From Flavobacterium hankyongi (lineage in GTDB: Bacteria; Bacteroidota; Bacteroidia; Flavobacteriales; Flavobacteriaceae): DNA of 64,000 bases. The stretch is taken from assembly GCF_036840915.1 (NCBI RefSeq), contig NZ_CP085725.1, forward strand, positions 992,001-1,056,000, read 5' to 3'. The notes beneath the pieces are model-generated. The model ran no database searches, was not told the origin of the DNA, and saw only the letters and a list, made by a program, of their open reading frames with translations. Both the position numbers and the translations under genes were made by a program. Of the stretch, positions 44,400 to 52,908 are shown in pieces; the stretch's first letter is position 1; each line of letters opens with the position of its first letter.

Positions 44400-44484
44400 G
44401 AGTTTCTCAAAGTGGTAGAAAATAACAGAAGTGTTTTACATAAATGATTGATACCTAAAGGAAACTCTTCTTCACCAAAAGGTG
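44400..44484 (-). promoter_or_regulatory. Structured rpsA leader (candidate autoregulatory site)
   Basis: The predicted transcript begins near 44480. A hairpin cacc-tttt-ggtg (44473-44484) sits at its very 5' end. Heptamers at 44461-44467 and 44400-44406 are complementary and would close a 54-base loop. The rest of the gap up to 44595 holds the promoter and A/T-rich sequence, no ORF. Autoregulation by S1 is known in other bacteria; here it is inferred. Confidence 0.4.
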
Positions 44485-44486
44485 CG

Positions 44487-44516
44487 CAAAATTAACAATA
44501 ATTATTTAATTACCAA
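44487..44516 (-). promoter_or_regulatory. rpsA promoter
   Basis: On the minus strand TTG (44516-44514), 19-base spacer, TAATTTTG (44494-44487): a full Bacteroidetes promoter, about 120 bases before the ATG. Confidence 0.8.
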
Positions 44517-44595
44517 AGTTTTTACTCATAAGGTTTTAACAATCAACAATTCGTTTTTAATAAGCTAAATAAGTAATCATAAAATTTGAACCAAC

Positions 44596-44626
44596 AAAAA
44601 AAACCGATGAATTCATTGGTTTTTTT
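44596..44626 (-). terminator. Terminator of the nucleoside-permease-like gene
   Basis: Near-palindrome accgatgaattcattggt (44603-44620) with T-run on the minus strand, 2-10 bases after the stop codon. Confidence 0.8.
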
Positions 44627-44627
44627 G

Positions 44628-45881
44628 TTAATGTGTGATATTTTCTACATCTTTAGGATTGTGCTTGTGTTTAAATAATATTGCAAAAGCAATTGCAATG
44701 ATTAATGCATAAATAGCAAATGCGAACCATATACCATGCCAATCTCGTTGACCATCTACAGTATAATAAGTATCAATAACTTTACCACTTATCAAACCTC
44801 CAAAAAAAGCCCCAAAACCATTGGTCATCATCATGAATAAACCTTGAGCCGATGAACGCATTCTAGAACTTGTAGTAGTTTCTACAAACAATGACCCTGA
44901 TATATTAAAGAAGTCAAATGCCATTCCATAAACGATACAAGAAAGAATAATCATCCATAATCCACCAGCAGGATCGCCATAAGCAAACAAACCAAAACGT
45001 AACACCCAAGCCAACATTGAAATCAACATCACTTGCTTTATACCAAAACGTTTTAAAAAGAAAGGAATTGCTAAAATGAATAGTGTCTCAGATATTTGAG
45101 AAATCGACATTATAATAGTAGAATATTTTACTACGAATGAATTTGCATACTGAGGAATTTTTTCAAATTCTGACAAATAAGTATCTCCATACATATTTGT
45201 TAACTGTAATGCACCTCCCAAAAACATTGAGAAGATGAAAAACAGTGCCATTTTATATGTCCCAAATAATTTAAATGCGTCTAATCCTAATTTTTTTGTA
45301 AGAGTCGCATCTTCATCAATTAAGTTTTGCGGCTTACATTGCGGTAATGTAAACGAATAAGCCCCTAAAACAAATGCTGCAAAAGCTGAGATATAAAACA
45401 TATTAACAGATGCTTTATTCCCTGTTAAATTTGTTATCCACATGGCTACAATAAAACCAACAGTTCCCCAAACTCTAATAGGAGGAAAAACTTTAATTAC
45501 ATCGTAGTCACTATTTTTAAGAATTGTATATGCTACTGAGTTTGATAACGAAATAGTAGGCATATAGCACATCATCGCACCAAAAATAACCCAATAAAAT
45601 GTTGAAGGATCTTCAACTTGCGGAAGATAAGCGATAAATAACCCACCTATAATGTGCAAGATTCCATATAATCTTTCTGCATTTAACCATTTATCAGCAA
45701 TAATACCTGTAATTGCAGGCATAATAATAGAAGAAATTCCAAGTGTAGAAAAAATGGCTCCAAATTCTGCTCCGCTCCATTGTTTTGTCCCGAACCAATA
45801 ATTTCCTACTGTAATTAACCAAGCTCCCCACACAAAGAATTGAAGAAAGCTCATTAACGTTAATCTAAACTTAATATTCAT
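44628..45881 (-). CDS. MFS transporter, nucleoside:H+ symporter type
   Basis: Inner-membrane transporter (417 aa) with twelve predicted helices. The N-terminus MNIKFRLTLMSFLQFFVWGAWLITVGNYWF, with GAIFSTLGISSIIMPAITGIIADKWL, is characteristic of the NupG/XapB-like nucleoside symporter family. PPIRVWGTVGFIVAMW and SSARSSAQGLF-like (SRMRSSAQGLFMMMTNGFG) motifs support it. Such a permease fits a cell that secretes nucleases and takes up nucleosides, though that link is an inference. It lies 80 bases after cmk. Confidence 0.85.
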   Translation of the reverse strand: MNIKFRLTLMSFLQFFVWGAWLITVGNYWFGTKQWSGAEFGAIFSTLGISSIIMPAITGIIADKWLNAERLYGILHIIGGLFIAYLPQVEDPSTFYWVIFGAMMCYMPTISLSNSVAYTILKNSDYDVIKVFPPIRVWGTVGFIVAMWITNLTGNKASVNMFYISAFAAFVLGAYSFTLPQCKPQNLIDEDATLTKKLGLDAFKLFGTYKMALFFIFSMFLGGALQLTNMYGDTYLSEFEKIPQYANSFVVKYSTIIMSISQISETLFILAIPFFLKRFGIKQVMLISMLAWVLRFGLFAYGDPAGGLWMIILSCIVYGMAFDFFNISGSLFVETTTSSRMRSSAQGLFMMMTNGFGAFFGGLISGKVIDTYYTVDGQRDWHGIWFAFAIYALIIAIAFAILFKHKHNPKDVENITH

Positions 45882-45961
45882 AAAATTTATTTTTGGTTTT
45901 TGTTTGATTTAAAAAAGCCGGTAAATCTAACAAATAAAATAAACCTACAAATAGTTTTTAC

Positions 45962-46642
45962 CTAAATATTATTAACTAATTCAAGTACTTTCTTAAATTG
46001 TTCTTCTCTACTTAAATAAGAATTATCTATTTCGATAGCATCATCCGCTTTGACAAGTGGTGAATCTTCTCTGTGAGTATCTATATAATCGCGTTGCATA
46101 ACGTTTTCAAGAACTCTATCATAGGAAACCAATTGTCCTTTTTCTGAAAGTTCATCATAACGTCTTTGGGCACGAACATCTGGGCTCGCATTCATGAAAA
46201 TTTTTAATTCTGCATTTGGAAATACTACAGTACCAATATCTCTTCCATCCATCACAACACCTTTGTCTTTACCCATTTGTTGTTGTTGCTTAACCAACAT
46301 AGCTCTTACTTGAGACACCTCTGCAATTTGACTTACAAAGTTTGATACTTCTAGTGTTCTGATCTGCTTTTCGACATTTACATTATTTAAATACATTTCG
46401 GCAAAACCTAATTGTGGATTGAATTGAAAGCTTAAATGAATTTCAGAAAGTCTTTTTATTAACTCTTCTTTATTAAAATCTATTTCATCAATTAAATTGT
46501 TTTGCATTGCAAACAATGTTACAGCTCTGTACATTGCTCCTGTATCTACATATACATAGCCTAATTGTTTGGCAACTTGTTTTGCTAAAGTACTTTTCCC
46601 TGTTGAAGAAAAACCATCGATGGCTATCGTTATTTTTTTCAT
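45962..46642 (-). CDS. cmk: (d)CMP kinase
   Basis: Phosphorylates CMP and dCMP (226 aa). P-loop GFSSTGKSTLAKQVAKQLGYVYVDTGAMYRAV, the CMP-binding region with KDKGVVMDGRDIGTVVFPNAELKIFMNAS, and RAQRRYDELSEKGQ with the lid Args. Full length. It follows porQ with a 138-base gap full of repeats, so the usual lon-porQ-cmk neighbourhood is kept but with an insertion between porQ and cmk. Confidence 0.95.
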   Translation of the reverse strand: MKKITIAIDGFSSTGKSTLAKQVAKQLGYVYVDTGAMYRAVTLFAMQNNLIDEIDFNKEELIKRLSEIHLSFQFNPQLGFAEMYLNNVNVEKQIRTLEVSNFVSQIAEVSQVRAMLVKQQQQMGKDKGVVMDGRDIGTVVFPNAELKIFMNASPDVRAQRRYDELSEKGQLVSYDRVLENVMQRDYIDTHREDSPLVKADDAIEIDNSYLSREEQFKKVLELVNNI

Positions 46643-46670
46643 TTGTTTAAAAAATGCCTAATGTTTGTGC

Positions 46671-46754
46671 TAGCCCCGATGGAAGTAGAAATCCTGACTT
46701 TGTGAGATTGTTCGGCAAGCTCGCAATGACAGATTGAAACGTACAGCGGGAAAT
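46671..46754. repeat. Composite interspersed repeats between porQ and cmk
   Basis: Two repeat types appear nested. The outer one has the halves tagccccgatggaagtagaa-atcct (46671-46695) and gaaacgtacagcgggaaat (46736-46754). From memory these are the two ends of a common flavobacterial extragenic repeat. Between them lies gagattgttcggcaagctcg-caatgac (46704-46730), resembling a second family (gattgcttcg...ctcgcaatgac). No ORF. Confidence 0.5.
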
Positions 46755-46780
46755 ACAAATGTACTATTCCTATTGTTTGG

Positions 46781-47797
46781 CTACAAATTAATCATCAAAC
46801 CAAATTGGCTAGTATTTGATGCAGATGTATATCGTGAGTAAGAATAATCGAATCTGAATTTATTAAAGCGAATTCCAAATCCTGCAGAAATTCCAGAAAA
46901 CGTACGTTGGTCTACAATTTTAAGTTCGGCTGCTCTACGGAAATTGTAGCTTAATCTAAAGTTGATGGCTCTTTGTGGAAGTATTTCGACACCAAAAATC
47001 ACGTGGCGGAAAGCATTTGCCAAAAAACCTACTTTTTCTTCCTGAACTCCCCCATCTATAGTTTGTTCACTTCTAGCAGGATTCGAAAAAGCTACTTTCC
47101 ATCTTTGAAGATTTTCAAGTGTTAAATGCCAACGAACAGGAACATTTTCTAATTCTTGAGAGATTCCAGCAATTACTTCAAATGGTAATTTTTCATTTAC
47201 GCCATTGTAAGTCGTAATTTGTGTTCCAAAATTACGAACCACCAAACCATAATTTATATCATTTTTATCATCTACATAAATAGCTCCTAAGTCTACAGCT
47301 GCTCCAAAAGATTGATAACTTTCTAATGTTGATGATATAAATTTAGCATTAGCACCAAAATATAAATTTGTCCAAGGTACATTGTAAGCGTATCCTAATG
47401 ACAAAGCAACTTCACCTCCAGAAAAACTACCCGTTGCTTCACCAAACTCATTTCGTCCATCAAATTTTCCGTAATTTATATAGGTTACACCTGCATGAAA
47501 GGTATTCACGTGCTTGTCGTATGTATAGGCATACGAAGCTGTTCCATAATTTACATCGCCCAAATAATTAGAGTAATTGAGTGCCAATCGACCATTCATT
47601 TCTTCATTAATTGAAGCTGGATTAAATAACGGTTGGTTTACATCATAATCGTAAGTAGTGATTGTTTTTCCTCCCAAGGCCGCTTGACGTGGTGATGAAA
47701 TTAAATTTAAAAACTGATAAACATTCTCTCCTCCAACTTGTGAAAAAGCCGAGTGAGTTATAAACAACAAGAAGAGAAAGGTTAATTTGTTTTGCAT
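46781..47797 (-). CDS. porQ: Type IX secretion system protein PorQ
   Basis: Outer-membrane beta-barrel component of the T9SS attachment complex (338 aa). Signal peptide MQNKLTFLFLLFITHSAFSQ, then VGGENVYQFLNLISSPRQAALGGKTITTYDYD, the PorQ/PorV opening. The rest is alternating strands (NYGTASYAYTYDKHVNTFHAGVTYINYG, DINYGLVVRNFG) and a C-terminal strand ending SRYTSASNTSQFGLMINL. It supports the use of T9SS for the sorting-domain proteins in this window. Probably its own promoter, since the lon terminator lies upstream. Confidence 0.92.
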   Translation of the reverse strand: MQNKLTFLFLLFITHSAFSQVGGENVYQFLNLISSPRQAALGGKTITTYDYDVNQPLFNPASINEEMNGRLALNYSNYLGDVNYGTASYAYTYDKHVNTFHAGVTYINYGKFDGRNEFGEATGSFSGGEVALSLGYAYNVPWTNLYFGANAKFISSTLESYQSFGAAVDLGAIYVDDKNDINYGLVVRNFGTQITTYNGVNEKLPFEVIAGISQELENVPVRWHLTLENLQRWKVAFSNPARSEQTIDGGVQEEKVGFLANAFRHVIFGVEILPQRAINFRLSYNFRRAAELKIVDQRTFSGISAGFGIRFNKFRFDYSYSRYTSASNTSQFGLMINL

Positions 47798-47852
47798 CTA
47801 TTTAGCCTGTTATAATGATATATAACGCACGGCGAATATATTTATTTTTTAC

Positions 47853-47879
47853 AAAAAAACGGCTAATAATAGCCGTTTT
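47853..47879 (-). terminator. Terminator of lon
   Basis: Stem aaaacggct (47856-47864) / agccgtttt (47871-47879), loop aataat, T-run on the minus strand, 3 bases after the stop codon. Confidence 0.88.
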
Positions 47880-47882
47880 AAA

Positions 47883-50333
47883 TTATAAGTGTTTTGCAAA
47901 CTTGACTTTTTCCTTCGTTATAGCAAGTTCTAAAACTTCTTGCATATCGTTTACAAAGTGGAAAGTAAGTCCTTGAACATATTCTTTTTTAATTTCTTCG
48001 ATATCTTTTTTGTTTTCTTCTGAAAGAATAATTTCTTTAATCTTAGCTCTTTTTGCAGCCAATATTTTTTCTTTTATTCCTCCTACCGGGAGTACTCTTC
48101 CACGAAGAGTAATTTCACCTGTCATGGCTAAATTTTTCTTCACTTTTCTTTGTGTTAACAAAGACACTAAAGAAGTAAGCATTGCAATTCCCGCACTTGG
48201 TCCATCTTTTGGAGTAGCTCCCTCGGGAATATGAACGTGAATGTTGTACTTCGTAAAAATCTCGGTATTTATCCCAAGCTTTTTTGCATTTGCCTTAACA
48301 TATTCCATGGCAATGGTAATCGATTCTTTCATTACAGTTCCCATATTTCCAGTAAAGGTCAAGTTTCCTTTTCCTTCAGAAATAATAGATTCTATAAATA
48401 AAATATCGCCTCCAACACTTGTCCAAGCCAATCCTGTTACTAAACCAGCTGTATCGTTATTTTCGTATTTATCACGTTCTAATTTTGCAGGACCTAATAT
48501 CTTTACAATATCTTCGTCAGTAACTTTTACGTTATATTCTTCTTCCAACGCGATAGATTTTGCTGCATTACGAACAACTTGAGCAATTTTTTTCTCTAAA
48601 CCACGAACACCTGATTCTCTAGTATAACCTTCAACAATTTTTTCAATTTGCTTTTTACCAATAACAATTTGTTTGTTATCTAGGCCGTGTTCTGTTATTT
48701 GTTTAGGAACCAAATGTTGTTTAGCAATTTCTATTTTTTCCTCAATAGTATAACCTGTCATTGTGATAATTTCCATACGATCACGTAAAGCAGGTTGCAC
48801 ATTTGCAATATTATTTGAAGTAGCAATGAACATTACTTTAGATAAATCGAATCCCATTTCTAGGAAATTGTCGTAAAACTCTTTGTTTTGTTCAGGATCT
48901 AATACTTCTAATAACGCCGATGATGGATCACCATGATTACTCACTGATAATTTGTCAATTTCATCTAAAATAAATACCGGATTAGCTGTTCCAGCTTTTT
49001 TAATGCTTTGAATAATGCGACCAGGCATTGCTCCTATATATGTTTTACGATGTCCTCTAATTTCGGCTTCATCACGTAAACCTCCTAATGACATACGAAC
49101 GTACTCTCTACCCAATGCTTCTGCAACCGATTTCCCAATAGAGGTTTTACCGACCCCCGGAGGTCCCGTCAAACATATAATAGGCGATTTCATATCATTA
49201 CGAAGTTTAAGCACAGCTAAATGCTCTATAATTCTTTTTTTAACATCATCAAGACCAAAATGATCTCTGTCTAATATTTTTTGAGCTCTTTTTAAATCAA
49301 AATTATCTTTTGAAAATTTATTCCATGGCAATTCTAGAAACAACTCTAAATAATTTCTTTGGATGCCAAAATCTGGAGAGTTTGGATTTGTTCGCTGCAA
49401 TTTAGAAATTTCTTTATCGAAATGTTTTCTGGTTTTTGCATCCCAGTTCATTTCGTTTGCTTTATTGCGCATTTCTTCAATTTCAGCTTCATGAGAAACA
49501 CCTCCCAATTCTTCTTGAATAGTTTTCATTTGCTGTTGCAGAAAATATTCACGTTGCTGTTGATCTAAATCAAAACGAACTTTAGACTGAATATCATTTT
49601 TCAGCTCCAATTTTTGAAGCTCAACATTCATATGCTTTAATGTATTTAAAGCTCTATCCTTAAGATTATTTACTTCTAAAAGTTCTTGTTTTTCAACTAC
49701 TGTCAAATTCATGTTAGACGACACAAAATTGACCAAAAACGAATTACTTTCTATATTCTTAATTGCAAAAGTAGCTTCAGTAGGAATATTTGGACTCTCC
49801 TTGATAATTTGAATTGCTAATTCTCTAACCGAATCTATTATGGCTTGAAATTCTTTATCCTTTTCTTTTGGACGTTCTTCAGCAACTTCTTTGATTGTTG
49901 CTCGTAAATAAGGCTCAGTGGTAGTAACCTTATCTATTTCAAATCTTTTTTTTCCTTGAAGAATAACAGTAACGTTACCATCAGGCATTTTTAAAATTCG
50001 AAGAATTCTAGCTACAGTTCCTACTTTATTGATTTGCGATTCATTTGGATCTTCATCTTCTTCATTTTTTTGAGAAACTACTCCAATTATTTTATCTGAA
50101 GCATTAGCATCATTTAATAATTTAATAGATTTATCTCTACCCGCAGTAATAGGAATAACAACCCCAGGAAATAACACAGTATTTCTCAAAGGTAAGATAG
50201 GTAAATCTGATGGAAGCTCTTCATTATTCATTTCCTCCTCATCTTCGGGAGTCAATAAAGGAATTAAATCGGCTTCGGAATCGATTTCTTGAAGTGACAA
50301 ACTGTCAAATGTGATAATTTTTTGTTGAGACAT
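47883..50333 (-). CDS. lon: ATP-dependent protease Lon
   Basis: AAA+ serine protease (816 aa) degrading misfolded and regulatory proteins. N-terminal LON domain (about 45-240, LPILPLRNTVLFPGVVIPITAGRDKSIKL), AAA module with Walker A GPPGVGKTSIGKSVAEALGREYVRMSLGG and Walker B PVFILDEIDKL, and a protease domain with catalytic Ser in PKDGPSAGIAML and Lys in GGIKEKILAAKRA. Full length. A TAACTTTG box at 50379-50386 is a likely promoter element. Confidence 0.97.
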   Translation of the reverse strand: MSQQKIITFDSLSLQEIDSEADLIPLLTPEDEEEMNNEELPSDLPILPLRNTVLFPGVVIPITAGRDKSIKLLNDANASDKIIGVVSQKNEEDEDPNESQINKVGTVARILRILKMPDGNVTVILQGKKRFEIDKVTTTEPYLRATIKEVAEERPKEKDKEFQAIIDSVRELAIQIIKESPNIPTEATFAIKNIESNSFLVNFVSSNMNLTVVEKQELLEVNNLKDRALNTLKHMNVELQKLELKNDIQSKVRFDLDQQQREYFLQQQMKTIQEELGGVSHEAEIEEMRNKANEMNWDAKTRKHFDKEISKLQRTNPNSPDFGIQRNYLELFLELPWNKFSKDNFDLKRAQKILDRDHFGLDDVKKRIIEHLAVLKLRNDMKSPIICLTGPPGVGKTSIGKSVAEALGREYVRMSLGGLRDEAEIRGHRKTYIGAMPGRIIQSIKKAGTANPVFILDEIDKLSVSNHGDPSSALLEVLDPEQNKEFYDNFLEMGFDLSKVMFIATSNNIANVQPALRDRMEIITMTGYTIEEKIEIAKQHLVPKQITEHGLDNKQIVIGKKQIEKIVEGYTRESGVRGLEKKIAQVVRNAAKSIALEEEYNVKVTDEDIVKILGPAKLERDKYENNDTAGLVTGLAWTSVGGDILFIESIISEGKGNLTFTGNMGTVMKESITIAMEYVKANAKKLGINTEIFTKYNIHVHIPEGATPKDGPSAGIAMLTSLVSLLTQRKVKKNLAMTGEITLRGRVLPVGGIKEKILAAKRAKIKEIILSEENKKDIEEIKKEYVQGLTFHFVNDMQEVLELAITKEKVKFAKHL

Positions 50334-50378
50334 ATATAATTTAAGTCATTTTGTCATTAAACACAGAAAGTAGTAATG

Positions 50379-50386
50379 CAAAGTTA
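50379..50386 (-). promoter_or_regulatory. -10 box of lon
   Basis: TAACTTTG on the minus strand, 45 bases upstream of the lon ATG. No TTG at -33. No heat-shock inverted repeat was recognised. Confidence 0.5.
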
Positions 50387-50476
50387 TTACATTAAAAACA
50401 ATCATCTAACTGAAAATCAATAAATAAACATTTTACTTACAAATTTACATTAAAGATTGGACAAGTATTGTGCCAT

Positions 50477-50502
50477 AAAAAAATCCCGAATATTCGGGAT
50501 TT
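50477..50502 (-). terminator. Terminator of the DUF6252-like lipoprotein gene
   Basis: Palindrome aaatcccgaatattcgggattt (50481-50502), with A's on the left giving the T-run on the minus strand. Confidence 0.85.
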
Positions 50503-50527
50503 CAAAATTATTTGATTAATTCAATGA

Positions 50528-51499
50528 TTACATGTAAGTAATATCAAAAGTTCCTGCTGTAATATCAAAAACTGCTGGATCAAAGAATGAAGTTGCATGG
50601 AAACTAAAAGTACCTTTTATTCTTTTTGCAATAGTGTCATGGAAAGTTACAGTTACTGTACCATCTCCTCCAAAAACTCCTTGAGGAGTTGAATTCAAAA
50701 CATATTGTCCTCTAGCATCTGAACTAAATGCAGTGAAATTAACTGTTGTACCTGCCGTTACATTATCCTGCACAACTACTCCAATATTTTCGACATTTCC
50801 TCTTCTTCCAATTAAAGAAATCATTCCACTCATTTTGATTCCAGAAATATTTGTTGGCACAAAGTTATTTCCATTTAATTTTGCAGTAAAACTGTTACCT
50901 GCTGGAGCTGGTACATCATTAGTAAAAGGTAAGTTAAAAACACCACTTGTAAAAACTTTAGTTTCTATAGAAGTTCCAGAAGTTCCTACAAATCTCGCTC
51001 CTGTGAACTTAAAAGTCCCCACAATTCTTTTGTTAACCTGATCAATATTAGTAATTACAATTTCAGATGTATCAACATAACTAGGAAAACTTGCAAATGG
51101 ACCTGTTTGATCATCAGTTGCTAAAAAGGGAACATTTCCTGATCCAGGAGAATATAACAATCCAAACGGCATAGCCGATGTTGTAGGAGAATGCATTGTA
51201 TATGTACCAACTGCAACACCTGGAATAGTTATTTGAAAAAATTCTCCAGTAGTTTTTGTCCCAGTGATAGACATATAATTAGAATTAACTATTGCCTGAG
51301 TAGTATTTGCTGTAAAAGTTTGCCCATCAAAATCTGCTTTAAAAACTGAAGTGGTAGAAGGATTAGTGGGATTCGAATTATCTGTTTGATTTGAAGGAGG
51401 AATTCCTCCTTCATAAGGTTCAATATCAGTTGAACATGAAGCCAATGAGAAAAAGGCAAATAATGCAGTTAACTGAAATATTCTTTTTGTTAAGTTCAT
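50528..51499 (-). CDS. Two-repeat beta-rich lipoprotein (DUF6252-like)
   Basis: A 323-residue lipoprotein: signal MNLTKRIFQLTALFAFFSLASC with lipobox Cys at 22, then a Pro/Asn/Thr-rich linker. Two tandem beta domains follow. Both open with the same pattern (FKADFDGQTFTAN at about 53; FTAKLNGNNFVPT at about 201) and both close with KRIVGTFKFTGARF / KRIKGTFSFHATSF plus an ITAGTFDI-type end. The repeat period is about 145-150 residues. Similar domains occur widely in flavobacterial lipoproteins of unknown role. Promoter box TATATTTG at 51521. Confidence 0.8.
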   Translation of the reverse strand: MNLTKRIFQLTALFAFFSLASCSTDIEPYEGGIPPSNQTDNSNPTNPSTTSVFKADFDGQTFTANTTQAIVNSNYMSITGTKTTGEFFQITIPGVAVGTYTMHSPTTSAMPFGLLYSPGSGNVPFLATDDQTGPFASFPSYVDTSEIVITNIDQVNKRIVGTFKFTGARFVGTSGTSIETKVFTSGVFNLPFTNDVPAPAGNSFTAKLNGNNFVPTNISGIKMSGMISLIGRRGNVENIGVVVQDNVTAGTTVNFTAFSSDARGQYVLNSTPQGVFGGDGTVTVTFHDTIAKRIKGTFSFHATSFFDPAVFDITAGTFDITYM

Positions 51500-51520
51500 G
51501 GTTTTGAGTTTTTATTTTTG

Positions 51521-51528
51521 CAAATATA
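51521..51528 (-). promoter_or_regulatory. -10 box of the DUF6252-like lipoprotein gene
   Basis: TATATTTG on the minus strand, 21 bases upstream of the ATG at 51499 and 7 bases after the stop of the UMF1 gene. Confidence 0.5.
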
Positions 51529-51535
51529 TAATTAT

Positions 51536-52831
51536 TTATGACTTTTTGTTAGGAACTCTCAATAGTAGAACAAGTCCTATAACAAAGAAAATGCCTAAAA
51601 AAACAATTGAGTTTCTCATTGACCCAGTTACTTGATCTATTATTCCATATACAGACATTCCTATCACAATTGCAACTTTTTCAGTAACATCATAAAAACT
51701 AAAATAAGATGCAGTATCTGTAGTATCTGGTAAAAATTTTGAATAAGTTGATCTTGCTAGTGACTGAATTCCTCCCATAACTAATCCAACAAAACCTGCT
51801 GTTGCATAAAACTCGTTTGGAGTTTCAACAAAATATGCAAAACAACATAATGCAGCCCAAAAAGCATTTAAGAAAATCAATACATTTATGTTTCCAAACT
51901 TCCCTGAAGCTCTTGACGTAAAAAAGGCTCCAACCACCGCAACCAACTGTATAAGTAATATACTTATGATTAAACCAGTAGTTTCTTGACTTTCCGTTTC
52001 CCATGCTATTTCCTCGGCACCAAAATATGTCGCTACCAACATAACTGTTTGAACAGCCATAATAAAGACAAAATAACTGGCTAAATATCTTTTTAAAATA
52101 ATATTTTTTTTAACATCTTTCCAAACTAACCTCAACTCTTTAAATCCGTCTAAAATAACCGCTTTAGTAACTTTATGACCAGTTGAAACTCCTTTAGGAA
52201 GATAATAATATGTGACATGGCTAAAACCAATCCACCATACCCCAACCATTAAAAATGAATATCTCATCATTTCCATTTTTTTCTCATCAGGAACAAGCAT
52301 TACCATTGCCAAATTGATAATTAGCAAAATAGTACTTCCTATATATCCCATTGAAAAACCACGGGCACTAACTTTATCTTGCTGTTCAGGAAAAGCTATA
52401 TCTGGTAAATAAGAATTATAAAATACTAAACTTGCCCAAAAACCTATTAATCCAAATAAATAAACAGTATAACTAATAAAGAAATTTTCAACATTAAACC
52501 AATATAATCCAATACAAGAAATTCCGCCCATGTAACAAAAGAATCTTAAAAAAGCTTTCTTATTTCCAACATAATCTGCAATACCAGAAAGAATTGGAGA
52601 AATAAAAGCAACTATTAAGAAGGCTAATGCAGTAACAAAAGTTATCATGGCAGTATCTTTGAAATGATAACCAAATACATCAACATAATTATTACCTCTT
52701 ATTTTGAACAAAGCATTATAAAATATAGGAAAGATAGCCGATGCAATTACCAAGCTGTATACTGAGTTAGCCCAGTCGTAAAAAGCCCAAGCATTTAATA
52801 ATTTTTTATCTCCTTTTTGAAGTTGTGGCAT
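51536..52831 (-). CDS. UMF1-family MFS transporter
   Basis: Membrane transporter (431 aa) with about twelve helices of the UMF1 (Atg22-like) family. The start KLLNAWAFYDWANSVYSLVIASAIFPIFYNAL is the family hallmark, with the AFYDWANS motif. Further support: PILSGIADYVGNKKAFLRFFCYMGG, VFYNSYLPDIAFPEQQDKVSARGFSMGYIGS and GGIQSLARSTYSKFLPDTTDTASYFSFYDVTEK. Substrate unknown; amino-acid efflux has been proposed for eukaryotic relatives. A terminator from the M48 gene ends 18 bases before its start. Confidence 0.9.
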   Translation of the reverse strand: MPQLQKGDKKLLNAWAFYDWANSVYSLVIASAIFPIFYNALFKIRGNNYVDVFGYHFKDTAMITFVTALAFLIVAFISPILSGIADYVGNKKAFLRFFCYMGGISCIGLYWFNVENFFISYTVYLFGLIGFWASLVFYNSYLPDIAFPEQQDKVSARGFSMGYIGSTILLIINLAMVMLVPDEKKMEMMRYSFLMVGVWWIGFSHVTYYYLPKGVSTGHKVTKAVILDGFKELRLVWKDVKKNIILKRYLASYFVFIMAVQTVMLVATYFGAEEIAWETESQETTGLIISILLIQLVAVVGAFFTSRASGKFGNINVLIFLNAFWAALCCFAYFVETPNEFYATAGFVGLVMGGIQSLARSTYSKFLPDTTDTASYFSFYDVTEKVAIVIGMSVYGIIDQVTGSMRNSIVFLGIFFVIGLVLLLRVPNKKS

Positions 52832-52848
52832 AATGTAAATTTTTAAAA

Positions 52849-52874
52849 TAAAAAACCACGCATAAAGCGTGGTT
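52849..52874 (-). terminator. Terminator of the M48 protease gene
   Basis: Stem aaccacgc (52854-52861) / gcgtggtt (52867-52874), loop ataaa, T-run on the minus strand. It sits between the M48 stop (52909) and the UMF1 start (52831). Confidence 0.85.
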
Positions 52875-52908
52875 CGAAAATACTATTATTTTATCTAAAA
52901 ACAACTTC

